Below, one piece after another: positions 56,910 through 64,000 of a DNA stretch of 64,000 bases. Source of the stretch: Clostridia bacterium (GTDB taxonomy: Bacteria > Bacillota > DAOUPZ01); NCBI GenBank assembly GCA_030625885.1, contig DAOUPZ010000001.1, forward strand, positions 124,001-188,000, written 5' to 3'. Made by a program: the position numbers and the translations under genes. The notes under the pieces are model-generated. The model was not told the origin of the DNA, ran no database searches, and saw only the letters and a program-made list of their open reading frames with translations. Positions within the stretch are counted from its first letter, which is position 1. Each line of letters begins with the position of its first letter.

Positions 56910-58082
56910 ATGAGACACTTCAATTACTTAACAGGTGAAGAAAAAAAGAAGATCTTTTTAGTTGAGCCTGCTTTTTTTGAGCGGGATAGCGTTCAAGAAC
57001 TGATGGCCTGTGCTCTGGGGGCGATGCTTTATATGCCGGCTACCCGGGAAAAAATTGCTGAAGATATTATTTCTCAGAAACATAAAGGGTTAATGTCAAT
57101 GGCGATTTGTTTGGAAGATGCTATTGGTGATCGCGAAGTCAAACAAGCTGAGGAATTATTGACAGCGCATTTACAAATACTGTATGAGGCCTTGCAAAAT
57201 GAAGAAATGCAATATGAGATGCTCCCTTTAATTTTTGTTAGGGTGCGAAATCCAGAACAAATTACTCGAATTGCAGCTTTGGCGGGACAAACGCTTTCTT
57301 TATTAACAGGTTTTATATTTCCTAAATTTTCTTATGATAATGGCCGTTACTATTTCAGGGCGTTAGAGAAAATTAATCAATCTCTTGGAACAAAATTATA
57401 TGGCATGCCAATTCTTGAAACACAGGATATCATTTACTGGGAAACGCGTCAGGAAACACTTGGAAAAATTAATGAAATATTAGGGGAATATCATGATTTG
57501 GTGTTGAATGTCAGGATTGGGGCCACAGATTTTTCTGGGTTATTTGGGATTCGAAGAGGCTCTGATCAGACTATATATGATATACAAGTGATTCGTGACT
57601 GTATGACGGACATTATTAATAATTTTTGCCGGGTAGAGCGGCAATATGTGGTCTCAGGCCCTGTGTGGGAATATTTTATGAGTAGTGATCGTGTTTTAAA
57701 ACCTCAGTTGCGAAGAACACCTTTTAAACAACAGTATGGTGAAAATGGGCTAACCATTCGTTCTAAATTATTAGATGAGTGCTTGGATGGATTGATTTAT
57801 GAGGTGTTATTGGATCGGGCCAATGGTTTGATTGGCAAGACAATTATTCATCCCAGCCACATTATCCCAGTGCAATCCTTGTATGTTGTTAATCACGAGG
57901 AATATGAGGATGCTTGTAGTATTTTGGAAAATAGTAATGGGAAAAAAGGCGTTATTAAAAGTATATATGCTAATAAGATGAATGAGATTAAGCCGCATAC
58001 AAATTGGGCAAAAAGAATTATTATGCGCTCAAAATTATATGGTGTGTTTAATCCAGGGCAAGAATTTATTAGTTTACTGTAA
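56910..58082 (+). CDS. HpcH/HpaI-like C-C bond lyase of the Ter biosynthetic module
   Basis: The 390-residue TIM-barrel protein shows MSMAICLEDAIGDREVKQAE, VRVRNPEQ, GFIFPKFS, LVLNVRIGATDFSGLFGIRR and KTIIHPSHI, the citrate-lyase/malyl-CoA-lyase-like metal and substrate motifs. In Ter systems this family (C-C_Bond_Lyase) is predicted to act with a phosphoribosyltransferase to make a nucleotide-like metabolite; the product is unknown. The ATG follows AAGAAGAGG. It is the first gene of a four-gene set with 21, -8 and 5 base spacings. Confidence 0.88.
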   Translation: MRHFNYLTGEEKKKIFLVEPAFFERDSVQELMACALGAMLYMPATREKIAEDIISQKHKGLMSMAICLEDAIGDREVKQAEELLTAHLQILYEALQNEEMQYEMLPLIFVRVRNPEQITRIAALAGQTLSLLTGFIFPKFSYDNGRYYFRALEKINQSLGTKLYGMPILETQDIIYWETRQETLGKINEILGEYHDLVLNVRIGATDFSGLFGIRRGSDQTIYDIQVIRDCMTDIINNFCRVERQYVVSGPVWEYFMSSDRVLKPQLRRTPFKQQYGENGLTIRSKLLDECLDGLIYEVLLDRANGLIGKTIIHPSHIIPVQSLYVVNHEEYEDACSILENSNGKKGVIKSIYANKMNEIKPHTNWAKRIIMRSKLYGVFNPGQEFISLL

Positions 58083-58103
58083 GAGTGTTAAGGAGGCGGT
58101 TGT

Positions 58104-59489
58104 TTGAATTATCACATCCTGGATCAATTATCAATAGATATACAGATAGAAAGCAATGATTATAAGATTCCACCAGAAAAATTATTTGCAATGGCCGCAC
58201 GAAAAAATCGCAAAAGGAATTTTTTGTTCGTCAGTAAGGTTCTAGGAAAACATATTCCGGTTATTCCTGCTATTGCCTTGTTAACAGGTCGTGCACTAGC
58301 AATGAAGTATCTTGAAGAAATAGATCATGGTCACTTTCCTCAAACGACAGAAATGATTTCTGTTTTAAGAACCCGGCAAAATGCACTAAAAACATATAAT
58401 GCTTTAAAGCAAAAACCGCTTCAACTATCAGGAACGACTTTGTTTATTGGATTTGCAGAAACAGCAACCGCATTGGGGCATGCTATGTTTGAAAATTTTG
58501 CTGGTGAAGGGTTTTATATTCATACGACGCGAGAAATGATTCCGGAAATGAAGCGCATTATTACTTTTGAAGAAGAACATTCTCATGCTACTTCTCATCG
58601 TTTATATCCGATAGATCATACCATGCTGCAATCATCGTGTCCGCTGGTATTAGTAGATGACGAAATAACAACGGGAAAGACGGTGTTGAATATCATTGAT
58701 GCACTTCATTCTCTTTATCCGCGCCAGAAATATACGGTTGTTTCAATTCTCGATTGGCGTTCTGCGTCAGATAAGGCATTATTTAAAGCTAAGGAACGAG
58801 AGTTAGGCATACAAATTAAAACGCTTTCCCTTATTTCCGGAAACATAGAAGTTAAAGGGAAAATTTCAGAAGAGAATGGGGATATTTTAAGTATACCCAA
58901 AATAACAGAAGAGAAATCTTTGTCTCAATCCGATATTTCTGTGGAATATTTATATTTAGATTCTTATTTTCCTGAAATTCTGTACTATTCTTCTGTTGAT
59001 TGTAATGGTAGGGAAAATAACTGCCCTTATTTGGTCGGTACAGGTCGTTTTGGGATTTCTAAGGATAAACAATCTATAATTGTTCACCAAGTAGAGAAGG
59101 TTGCCGCATTCTTGAATCAATTCCGTAAAGAGTCGAAAACATTGTGTATGGGAACTGGTGAATTTATGTATATTCCAATGTTGATTGCAGCACATATGGG
59201 AGAAGATGTTTATTATCAATCAACAACGCGAAGTCCGATTTATCCTTATCACAGAGCAGAATATGGTGCCAGAAATGCCTTTTCTTTTGTTAGTCCTGAT
59301 GATGAGCAAACAATGAATTATTTCTACAATATTCCAAATCATCATTATGATCATCTTTTCGTGTTTTTGGAACGCGAGGTAGAAAGTGATCGATTAGAAC
59401 CGTTATTGCGACAATTAAAGAAATTAGGTATAAAAAATATATTTATTGTTATATGTACGAGGAAAAAAGGTGGCATGATAAATGTTTGA
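58104..59489 (+). CDS. Phosphoribosyltransferase-TRSP domain protein of the Ter biosynthetic module
   Basis: The 461-residue protein starts at TTG (RBS AAGGAGGCGG). Residues about 30-235 are a PRTase domain with the PRPP loop LVLVDDEITTGKTVLNII and the early GFAETATALGHA. A C-terminal TRSP domain (about 290-450) has CPYLVGTGRFGIS, CMGTGEFMYIPMLIA and YQSTTRSPIYPY, which holds the name-giving TRSP residues. It would transfer ribose-phosphate from PRPP to an unknown base-like acceptor. The next gene overlaps by eight bases. Confidence 0.88.
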   Translation: MNYHILDQLSIDIQIESNDYKIPPEKLFAMAARKNRKRNFLFVSKVLGKHIPVIPAIALLTGRALAMKYLEEIDHGHFPQTTEMISVLRTRQNALKTYNALKQKPLQLSGTTLFIGFAETATALGHAMFENFAGEGFYIHTTREMIPEMKRIITFEEEHSHATSHRLYPIDHTMLQSSCPLVLVDDEITTGKTVLNIIDALHSLYPRQKYTVVSILDWRSASDKALFKAKERELGIQIKTLSLISGNIEVKGKISEENGDILSIPKITEEKSLSQSDISVEYLYLDSYFPEILYYSSVDCNGRENNCPYLVGTGRFGISKDKQSIIVHQVEKVAAFLNQFRKESKTLCMGTGEFMYIPMLIAAHMGEDVYYQSTTRSPIYPYHRAEYGARNAFSFVSPDDEQTMNYFYNIPNHHYDHLFVFLEREVESDRLEPLLRQLKKLGIKNIFIVICTRKKGGMINV

Positions 59490-60609
59490 GAAATTAAATG
59501 AGAAAGCAATTCCTAAACCCCAACCGCTGGGAAGTTATTCACAGCAGGATGTCATTTTCCTCCTAAAAGATATTGCACATTTAATTAAAGAAAAAGGGAA
59601 TGAAGAACGGGAGGCGGCCATTCAGTCGGGAATTCATTACTCGGAAATGTTGCCAATTGAATATGAGCCTTCTAAGCAATATATGCAAATTTTCTATGAT
59701 TCCTTAGAGAAATATGATAGAAGAGTGGCTATTGCAACGGGTGTTGTTGCGGAAATGATTATTAATAAGAGGGGACGAAATATTATTTTAGTTTCTTTAG
59801 CAAGAGCAGGTACGCCGGTAGGTATTTTAATTAAGCGATACCTAGCATATAAATATGATATTGATATCCCACATTATAGCATTTCAATTATTAGAGGGAA
59901 AGGGATCGATGAAAATGCGATTCGGTACATTTTATTACATCATCCTGATGCGCAGATTCAATTTGTTGATGGATGGACGGGTAAGGGTGCGATTACGAAT
60001 GAGCTTCAACAAGCATGTAGAAAATTTGAATTAAAATGGGACGTTTGTTTGAATGATGATTTAGCGGTTCTTGCAGATCCGGGACATTGTGTTCATACGT
60101 TTGGGACAAGAGAAGATTTTTTGATTCCCAGTGCGTGTTTAAATGCCACTGTATCTGGTTTGGTGAGCAGGACCGTTCATCGCAAGGATTTAATAAAAGA
60201 AAATGATTTTCATGGTGTTAAATTTTATAAGGAATTAGTAGATGTAGATGTATCCAGGTTATTTATTGAGACTATTTCTGCACAATTTCCCTTTGTCATA
60301 AATGCAATAAATGAACAGGTTTCCCATTTACTAATCTCCTCTAATGAACCGTTGTGGTTAGGTATGAAAGATGTTCGGCGTCTTCAAAAAACATTTCAAA
60401 TTTCGAACATTCATTTTATAAAACCGGGTATTGGCGAGACGACAAGAGTTCTGTTAAGAAGAATTCCCTGGAAAATCATTATTAATGGTAATGAGGAACA
60501 TTTACAACATATTATCCAGCTTGCAAAGGAACGTGCTGTCCCCGTTGAAACGCATCCTCTTTTGGCCTATCATTGTTGTGGACTGGTAAAATCTTTAAAA
60601 GGAGAATAG
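59482..60609 (+). CDS. StiP-type protein with C-terminal PELOTA RNA-binding domain
   Basis: The 375-residue protein matches the family formerly called PRTase-like and annotated 'cysteine protease StiP': SDMLPxEYxPSxxYMxIF-like segment EMLPIEYEPSKQYMQIFYDS, VSLARAGTPVGILIKRYL, HYSISIIRGKGIDENAIRYI and FVDGWTGKGAITNEL. The last 85 residues (LWLGMKDVRRLQKTFQ onward) resemble a PELOTA RNA-binding domain. PRPP-type loop VDGWTGKG suggests a phosphoribosyltransferase fold rather than a protease. Overlap with the preceding gene implies a complex. Confidence 0.87.
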   Translation: MFEKLNEKAIPKPQPLGSYSQQDVIFLLKDIAHLIKEKGNEEREAAIQSGIHYSEMLPIEYEPSKQYMQIFYDSLEKYDRRVAIATGVVAEMIINKRGRNIILVSLARAGTPVGILIKRYLAYKYDIDIPHYSISIIRGKGIDENAIRYILLHHPDAQIQFVDGWTGKGAITNELQQACRKFELKWDVCLNDDLAVLADPGHCVHTFGTREDFLIPSACLNATVSGLVSRTVHRKDLIKENDFHGVKFYKELVDVDVSRLFIETISAQFPFVINAINEQVSHLLISSNEPLWLGMKDVRRLQKTFQISNIHFIKPGIGETTRVLLRRIPWKIIINGNEEHLQHIIQLAKERAVPVETHPLLAYHCCGLVKSLKGE

Positions 60610-60614
60610 ACACT

Positions 60615-61424
60615 ATGCTATTTGCAAGCGATTTGGATCGGACATTGATTTATTCGGAAAAATTAATCGATGATTCCTTGAAAAAAGGATCGAATATTCG
60701 TCTAGTTGAGACTAAGAATGGTGAAGCAATTACCTTCATGACAGAAAAAGTGATTGAACAATTAAAGATAATCTCCAAGAAGGGGATGTTTATTCCCGTT
60801 ACAACACGTACCATTGAACAGTACAAACGTATTTCTGTTTTTTATAAAGAAATGATTCCAGCGTATTCTGTTGTGAGCAATGGGGGGAATATTTTAATCA
60901 ACGGTAGGTTAAACCGACAATGGAATGAAATTGTGAAACGTAAAATGGGACAAATGTGTTTAGCGTTAGAAGATGTGTTGGATCAGTTTAAAGAAATTCA
61001 TTCCCCACAATGGGTGTATAAATTAAGGGTTGCAGATGAATTGTTTTTTTATTGTATTGTTGATGAATCGTGTATACCCATTGGAGCGCTTTCCTCCTTT
61101 TCGAAGATACTGGAAAAAAATAACTGGAGAACGGTACTGCACGGAAGGAAATTGTATTTTTTACCTAATTGTGTTAATAAAAGAGATGCAATTATATATA
61201 TTGCCGAACGCGAAAAAATTGAGCATATTGTAGCAGCTGGAGATTCTTTCATAGATTTGGATATGGCCGATATTGCTAATCATTTCATTTCCCCTTGTCA
61301 TGGTGAAATATTTAACTCAATTAAAGATGAGAAAAGTAAAAGAATGATACAATTTACGGCTTGTTCAGGTATTATGGCCGGAGATGAAATATTAGAAAAT
61401 GCTATCAAGTTGCTTTTTAATTAG
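60615..61424 (+). CDS. HAD superfamily hydrolase of the Ter biosynthetic module
   Basis: From ATG 60615 the product has 269 residues, with HAD motif I FASDLDRTLIYS, motif II VTTRTIEQY, and motif IV AAGDSFIDLDMADIANH. It resembles Cof-type or sucrose-phosphatase-like hydrolases. In this gene set it probably dephosphorylates the product of the preceding enzymes. The start lies five bases after the StiP stop, with AAAGGAGAATA as RBS; a longer frame overlapping StiP is rejected. Confidence 0.88.
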   Translation: MLFASDLDRTLIYSEKLIDDSLKKGSNIRLVETKNGEAITFMTEKVIEQLKIISKKGMFIPVTTRTIEQYKRISVFYKEMIPAYSVVSNGGNILINGRLNRQWNEIVKRKMGQMCLALEDVLDQFKEIHSPQWVYKLRVADELFFYCIVDESCIPIGALSSFSKILEKNNWRTVLHGRKLYFLPNCVNKRDAIIYIAEREKIEHIVAAGDSFIDLDMADIANHFISPCHGEIFNSIKDEKSKRMIQFTACSGIMAGDEILENAIKLLFN

Positions 61425-61475
61425 AGTATTGAAAATGACTTAGACATTCAGAAAATGTTAGAGAATTTATCAGTA

Positions 61476-61502
61476 GGATGGAGATTTCTCCATCCATTTT
61501 TG
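61476..61502 (+). terminator. Terminator of the Ter operon
   Basis: GGATGGAGA tt TCTCCATCC followed by ATTTTTG. It lies about 50 bases after the HAD stop codon. Confidence 0.9.
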
Positions 61503-61549
61503 TACATACAACCGCTAACCTGTAAAGGAAGAATAAGTTGAACTAAGGA

Positions 61550-62233
61550 ATGAATATAATTTCAAAGAAAGGAATGAATAGGTTGAAAAATAGTACTTCC
61601 AATGATAAAAGGGTTGAATCTATTTTAAATATTCTAGAACAAAAATATCCTGATCCTAAGCCAGCGTTGAATTTTTCTAGTGCTTTTGAATTATTAATTG
61701 CTACTATTTTATCAGCGCAGTCAACAGATCGGCAAGTTAATATAGTAACGGCTCAATTATTTAAAAAATATCACATTCCAGAAGATTTTGCACAGGTAGA
61801 ACTTGGAATACTACAAGAAGAGATTAAGAGCTGTGGATTATTTAAGAATAAAAGTAAAAATATTATTGAAGCATCTAAGGTGTTAATTGAAAAATATGAA
61901 GGGGAAGTACCTGCTAACCGTGAAGCATTAATGATGCTGCCAGGTGTTGGGAGAAAAACGGCTAATGTTGTTTTGAGTAATGCTTTTAATCAAGATGCAA
62001 TAGCTGTTGATACACATGTGTTTCGAGTAGCAAACCGTCTAGGCTTGGCAAGTAGCAAAAATGTGTTAGAAACGGAAAAGCAATTAATGGCTGTTATCCC
62101 TCAAAAAAAATGGTCAGATGCGCATCACTGGCTCATTTTTCATGGCCGACATACTTGTGCATCACGAAATCCAAAATGTTATCAATGTTTATTAAAGGAT
62201 TTTTGTCCTTTTGAGGCGAAAAATTTAGAGTAA
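61550..62233 (+). CDS. nth: Endonuclease III
   Basis: The 227-residue protein has the helix-hairpin-helix LPGVGRKTANVVLSNAF with catalytic Lys, VDTHVFRVANRLGL with catalytic Asp, and the iron-sulfur ligands C-x6-C-x2-C-x5-C in CASRNPKCYQCLLKDFC. It removes oxidised pyrimidines from DNA. Start choice is uncertain: ATG 61550 has AAGGA too close, and TTG 61583 with AAAGGA upstream would remove eleven residues. The core is unaffected. Confidence 0.95.
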   Translation: MNIISKKGMNRLKNSTSNDKRVESILNILEQKYPDPKPALNFSSAFELLIATILSAQSTDRQVNIVTAQLFKKYHIPEDFAQVELGILQEEIKSCGLFKNKSKNIIEASKVLIEKYEGEVPANREALMMLPGVGRKTANVVLSNAFNQDAIAVDTHVFRVANRLGLASSKNVLETEKQLMAVIPQKKWSDAHHWLIFHGRHTCASRNPKCYQCLLKDFCPFEAKNLE

Positions 62234-62349
62234 TAAAGAGTTTATCCAAAACGTTTTAAAGGGAGAGTTTTAGATAAATGTATCATTAAAATATCCCGAA
62301 TGATGGATTCGTTTACCTAAACTTTCAGGAAACTACTTATTTGTTAATC

Positions 62350-62389
62350 TGTGGAAAAAACTGTGGAAAAATGCGTTTATTGTGGATAA
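62350..62389 (+). promoter_or_regulatory. Cluster of DnaA-box-like sites
   Basis: TGTGGAAAA at 62350-62358 and 62362-62370 and a consensus-perfect TGTGGATAA at 62381-62389 occur in one orientation within 40 bases, with 12- and 19-base start-to-start spacing. They lie in the intergenic region 82 bases before the DUF4062 gene. Confidence 0.55.
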
Positions 62390-62471
62390 AATAGTAATAT
62401 GTGGTAATAATAAATAGAATGTCTATTTTTACGAAGTAGTAGAATATTTAAAGGTTAGGTGATTTAATTCG

Positions 62472-63317
62472 ATGTTAGATACTGTATTTGTCAGCTCCAC
62501 AGTTATAGATTTAAAATTAGAGCGAAGATGTTTATCTCAGGTGATTAAAGATTTAGGATATAAAGCTATACTTTCCGAGGATTTGGAAACTCAGTCGCTA
62601 TCCTCAGAGGAAGTTTGTACGAAATGGGCTCGAAATTGTGATGTTTATATCCTTGTTTTAGGGGAAAGATACGGTTGTATTATTCCCGAGTATGATATTT
62701 CTCCAACTGAACTAGAGTTTCAGGTGGCTAAAGAAAGTGATTCGGAAAAAATATTGGTTTATGTTAAAGATATTGAGCAAAGGGAACCTAGACAACAAGC
62801 GTTTGTCAGTCGTGTTGAAGATTTTACAGGGGGGTATTTTCGGGGTAATTCATTTCATGGTATAGATGAATTAGAACAGCGAGTAAGAATGGATTTAATG
62901 CGATTAATGGCTCGAAAGAGAGCCAAACAAGGGTACCCTCTTTTTCTCTCTAAAATGATTATTGACACGTCATTACAACAACAATTATTAACCTATTACA
63001 ATAGGCTTGACCAACAAGGTAGACAACTACTCCATTTGCTTTATCATAACCCAGGTATTACAGAAAGAGAGATCATGAGGATTCAAAAAATAAACCAAAA
63101 GTATGTATTTCATGTTGTTTATCCCTTGGTACAAATGGATATGCTTTTTGCTGAAGGTCAGGAGAATATTTTTTTCTGTATTCCTGCTGATCGTAAGGCT
63201 TATTGGGATGCATTATATGATACGATTAATCGCATTCATTCTGCAGGTGAGAAAATTTGTTTTTTAACATTAGAAGATATATTTTATACCTATGAACATT
63301 ATTTAGAGAATGATTAG
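62472..63317 (+). CDS. DUF4062 domain protein with C-terminal helical/winged-helix region
   Basis: The 281-residue protein has an N-terminal DUF4062 domain: VFVSSTVIDLKLERRCLSQV, CDVYILVLGERYGCI and SPTELEFQVAKESD. This is a TIR/SLOG-like Rossmann fold often linked to NTPase effectors in signalling or defence. The C-terminal 120 residues (LDQQGRQLLHLLYHNPGITE and REIMRIQKINQKYVFHVVYP) look like a winged helix. There is no NTPase partner in the window. Upstream are three DnaA-box-like sites. Confidence 0.78.
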   Translation: MLDTVFVSSTVIDLKLERRCLSQVIKDLGYKAILSEDLETQSLSSEEVCTKWARNCDVYILVLGERYGCIIPEYDISPTELEFQVAKESDSEKILVYVKDIEQREPRQQAFVSRVEDFTGGYFRGNSFHGIDELEQRVRMDLMRLMARKRAKQGYPLFLSKMIIDTSLQQQLLTYYNRLDQQGRQLLHLLYHNPGITEREIMRIQKINQKYVFHVVYPLVQMDMLFAEGQENIFFCIPADRKAYWDALYDTINRIHSAGEKICFLTLEDIFYTYEHYLEND

Positions 63318-63318
63318 T

Positions 63319-63340
63319 AAGACAGCCATGGGCTGTCTTT
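63319..63340 (+). terminator. Intrinsic terminator
   Basis: AAGACAGCC atg GGCTGTCTTT, a variant of the recurrent AAACAGCC stem, directly after the DUF4062 gene. Confidence 0.8.
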
Positions 63341-63750
63341 CATATGTAAACATATACATTGCAATAAATATGACATGAACTTTATAGTAAAAAATGAGAC
63401 GGATAAACTTTCTCCCTATTTTGGATTTTAGGTTAAAGTGGAAAGTAGAAAGTGGAAAGATCGCTCACTACGTTCGCTGAAAGTTAAAAGACTAAAGACT
63501 AAAAACTAGAAATAAGAAATAGTGAAACATTCTATAATTTAATTCCTTTATCTTTTACTTCCAACTAACCAACTTTCCAACTAACCAACTGCCCTGTGAA
63601 ATTAAACTCTAAGAAAAATATTTAATGCGTTCTATATATATCAGTTATTAGCGATCAGCTTAAAGGAAAGACAAAAAGATTAGATTAAAGGTGAAAAAAG
63701 AAAAACATTTATTGAAAGTTAAATATTAAATAATTAGGAGGAGCATAACT
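63341..63750. repeat. 410-base non-coding region with low-complexity repeats
   Basis: No ORF is convincing. From about 63430 there are short purine repeats (GGAAAGTAGAAAGTGGAAAG, AAAGACTAAAGACTAAAAAC). At about 63562-63593 the phrase CAACTAACCAACT occurs twice in tandem. Similar slippery sequence is found at 55980-56080. No promoter pair is clear. Confidence 0.6.
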
Positions 63751-64000
63751 TTGTTAACACAACAAGATTTTGAAAAAAAAGTGTATGGGATTGACGGCAA
63801 AAGCTATAAAGCTTATAAGGATATGGCAGGTGTATATCAATTTGGTGTATTTGAGGTTTATTGTGATTATATACAAGGTGATCCCTTTGCTTCTCCCTCA
63901 CGTATACGTGTGCGTTTGCCTCAAAAAACCGCAAAATTTCCATTCCTACTTTTTGAAAATAAGGTGGGTAAAATTGCAGTTGAAGACTTTTTGACACGGC
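63751..64000 (+). CDS. ABC-class ATPase (P-loop, predicted), 5' end only
   Basis: A TTG start at 63751 with TAGGAGGAG upstream opens a frame that runs off the window after 83 codons. The protein begins LLTQQDFEKKVYGIDGKSYK, then KDMAGVYQFGVFEVYCDYIQ and GDPFASPSRIRVRLPQK. This is the N terminus of the 'predicted ATPase of the ABC class' family, whose P-loop lies further downstream. Cellular role unknown. Confidence 0.78.
   Translation, partial: MLTQQDFEKKVYGIDGKSYKAYKDMAGVYQFGVFEVYCDYIQGDPFASPSRIRVRLPQKTAKFPFLLFENKVGKIAVEDFLTR

Noticed and set aside
1-64000. tRNA, rRNA or phage integration sites
   Set aside because: No cloverleaf with TTCGANTC-type arm, no rRNA-like sequence and no integrase were seen on reading both strands.

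Overview
The window is low-GC DNA of about one gene per kilobase, with Shine-Dalgarno starts, many intrinsic terminators and four metabolite riboswitch or strong sigma-A style leaders. Gene content (SpoVB-like flippase, a collagen-like exosporium-type protein, SdpRI pair, LysM proteins, PrsW, a 2-enoate reductase and a large set of 2-hydroxyacyl-CoA dehydratase activase relatives) points to an anaerobic, spore-forming Firmicute, most likely Clostridia or Negativicutes. I cannot fix the genus. No rRNA, tRNA, CRISPR array, intact transposase or prophage was seen.

Layout. 0-5.6 kb: spore-surface type proteins, an iron-sulfur flavoprotein, DegV, a HisC-type aminotransferase and two tiny membrane proteins. 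5.6-9 kb: an ArsR repressor with a 32-bp dyad in front of a four-domain persulfide/CoA-disulfide reductase. 9-11.7 kb: a ClC transporter and an FMN-riboswitch-controlled riboflavin transporter. 11.7-15.5 kb: a rearranged segment bounded by an exact 25-bp direct repeat, holding a decayed activase fragment, two long palindromes, a Crp/Fnr regulator, a second pseudogene, a 10-bp-phased tandem repeat and a 2-enoate reductase. 15.6-21 kb: five genes forming two pairs of activase-related cysteine proteins plus one ASKHA ATPase. 21-26.8 kb: RsuA, PrsW, a methyltransferase, MtaD and LysM/carboxypeptidase genes. 26.8-37.9 kb: lysine riboswitch with NhaC-family transporter, SdpRI, a nucleoside kinase, Mug, and SAM riboswitch with metNIQ. 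37.9-46.8 kb: permease, cysteine-desulfurase-like enzyme, acyltransferase, phosphoesterase, SpoVB-like flippase and TtcA.

46.9-61.4 kb is the most striking block: a complete Ter-type stress system. TelA and YceG are divergent from AIM24-TerD-(Ca2+ P-type ATPase)-TerD-TerD-TerD, followed by the 'biosynthetic module' (C-C bond lyase, PRTase-TRSP, StiP-PELOTA, HAD). The families and their association are known from comparative genomics, but their chemistry is not. The embedded calcium pump and the loss of the acidic calcium loop in one TerD are local features worth checking. The window ends with Nth, a DUF4062 protein behind three DnaA-box-like sites, and the 5' end of an ABC-class ATPase gene.

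The less described candidate system is the 11.7-21 kb region: a regulator, an enoate reductase and a split, duplicated set of ATP-driven low-potential iron-sulfur proteins without any obvious dehydratase subunits.
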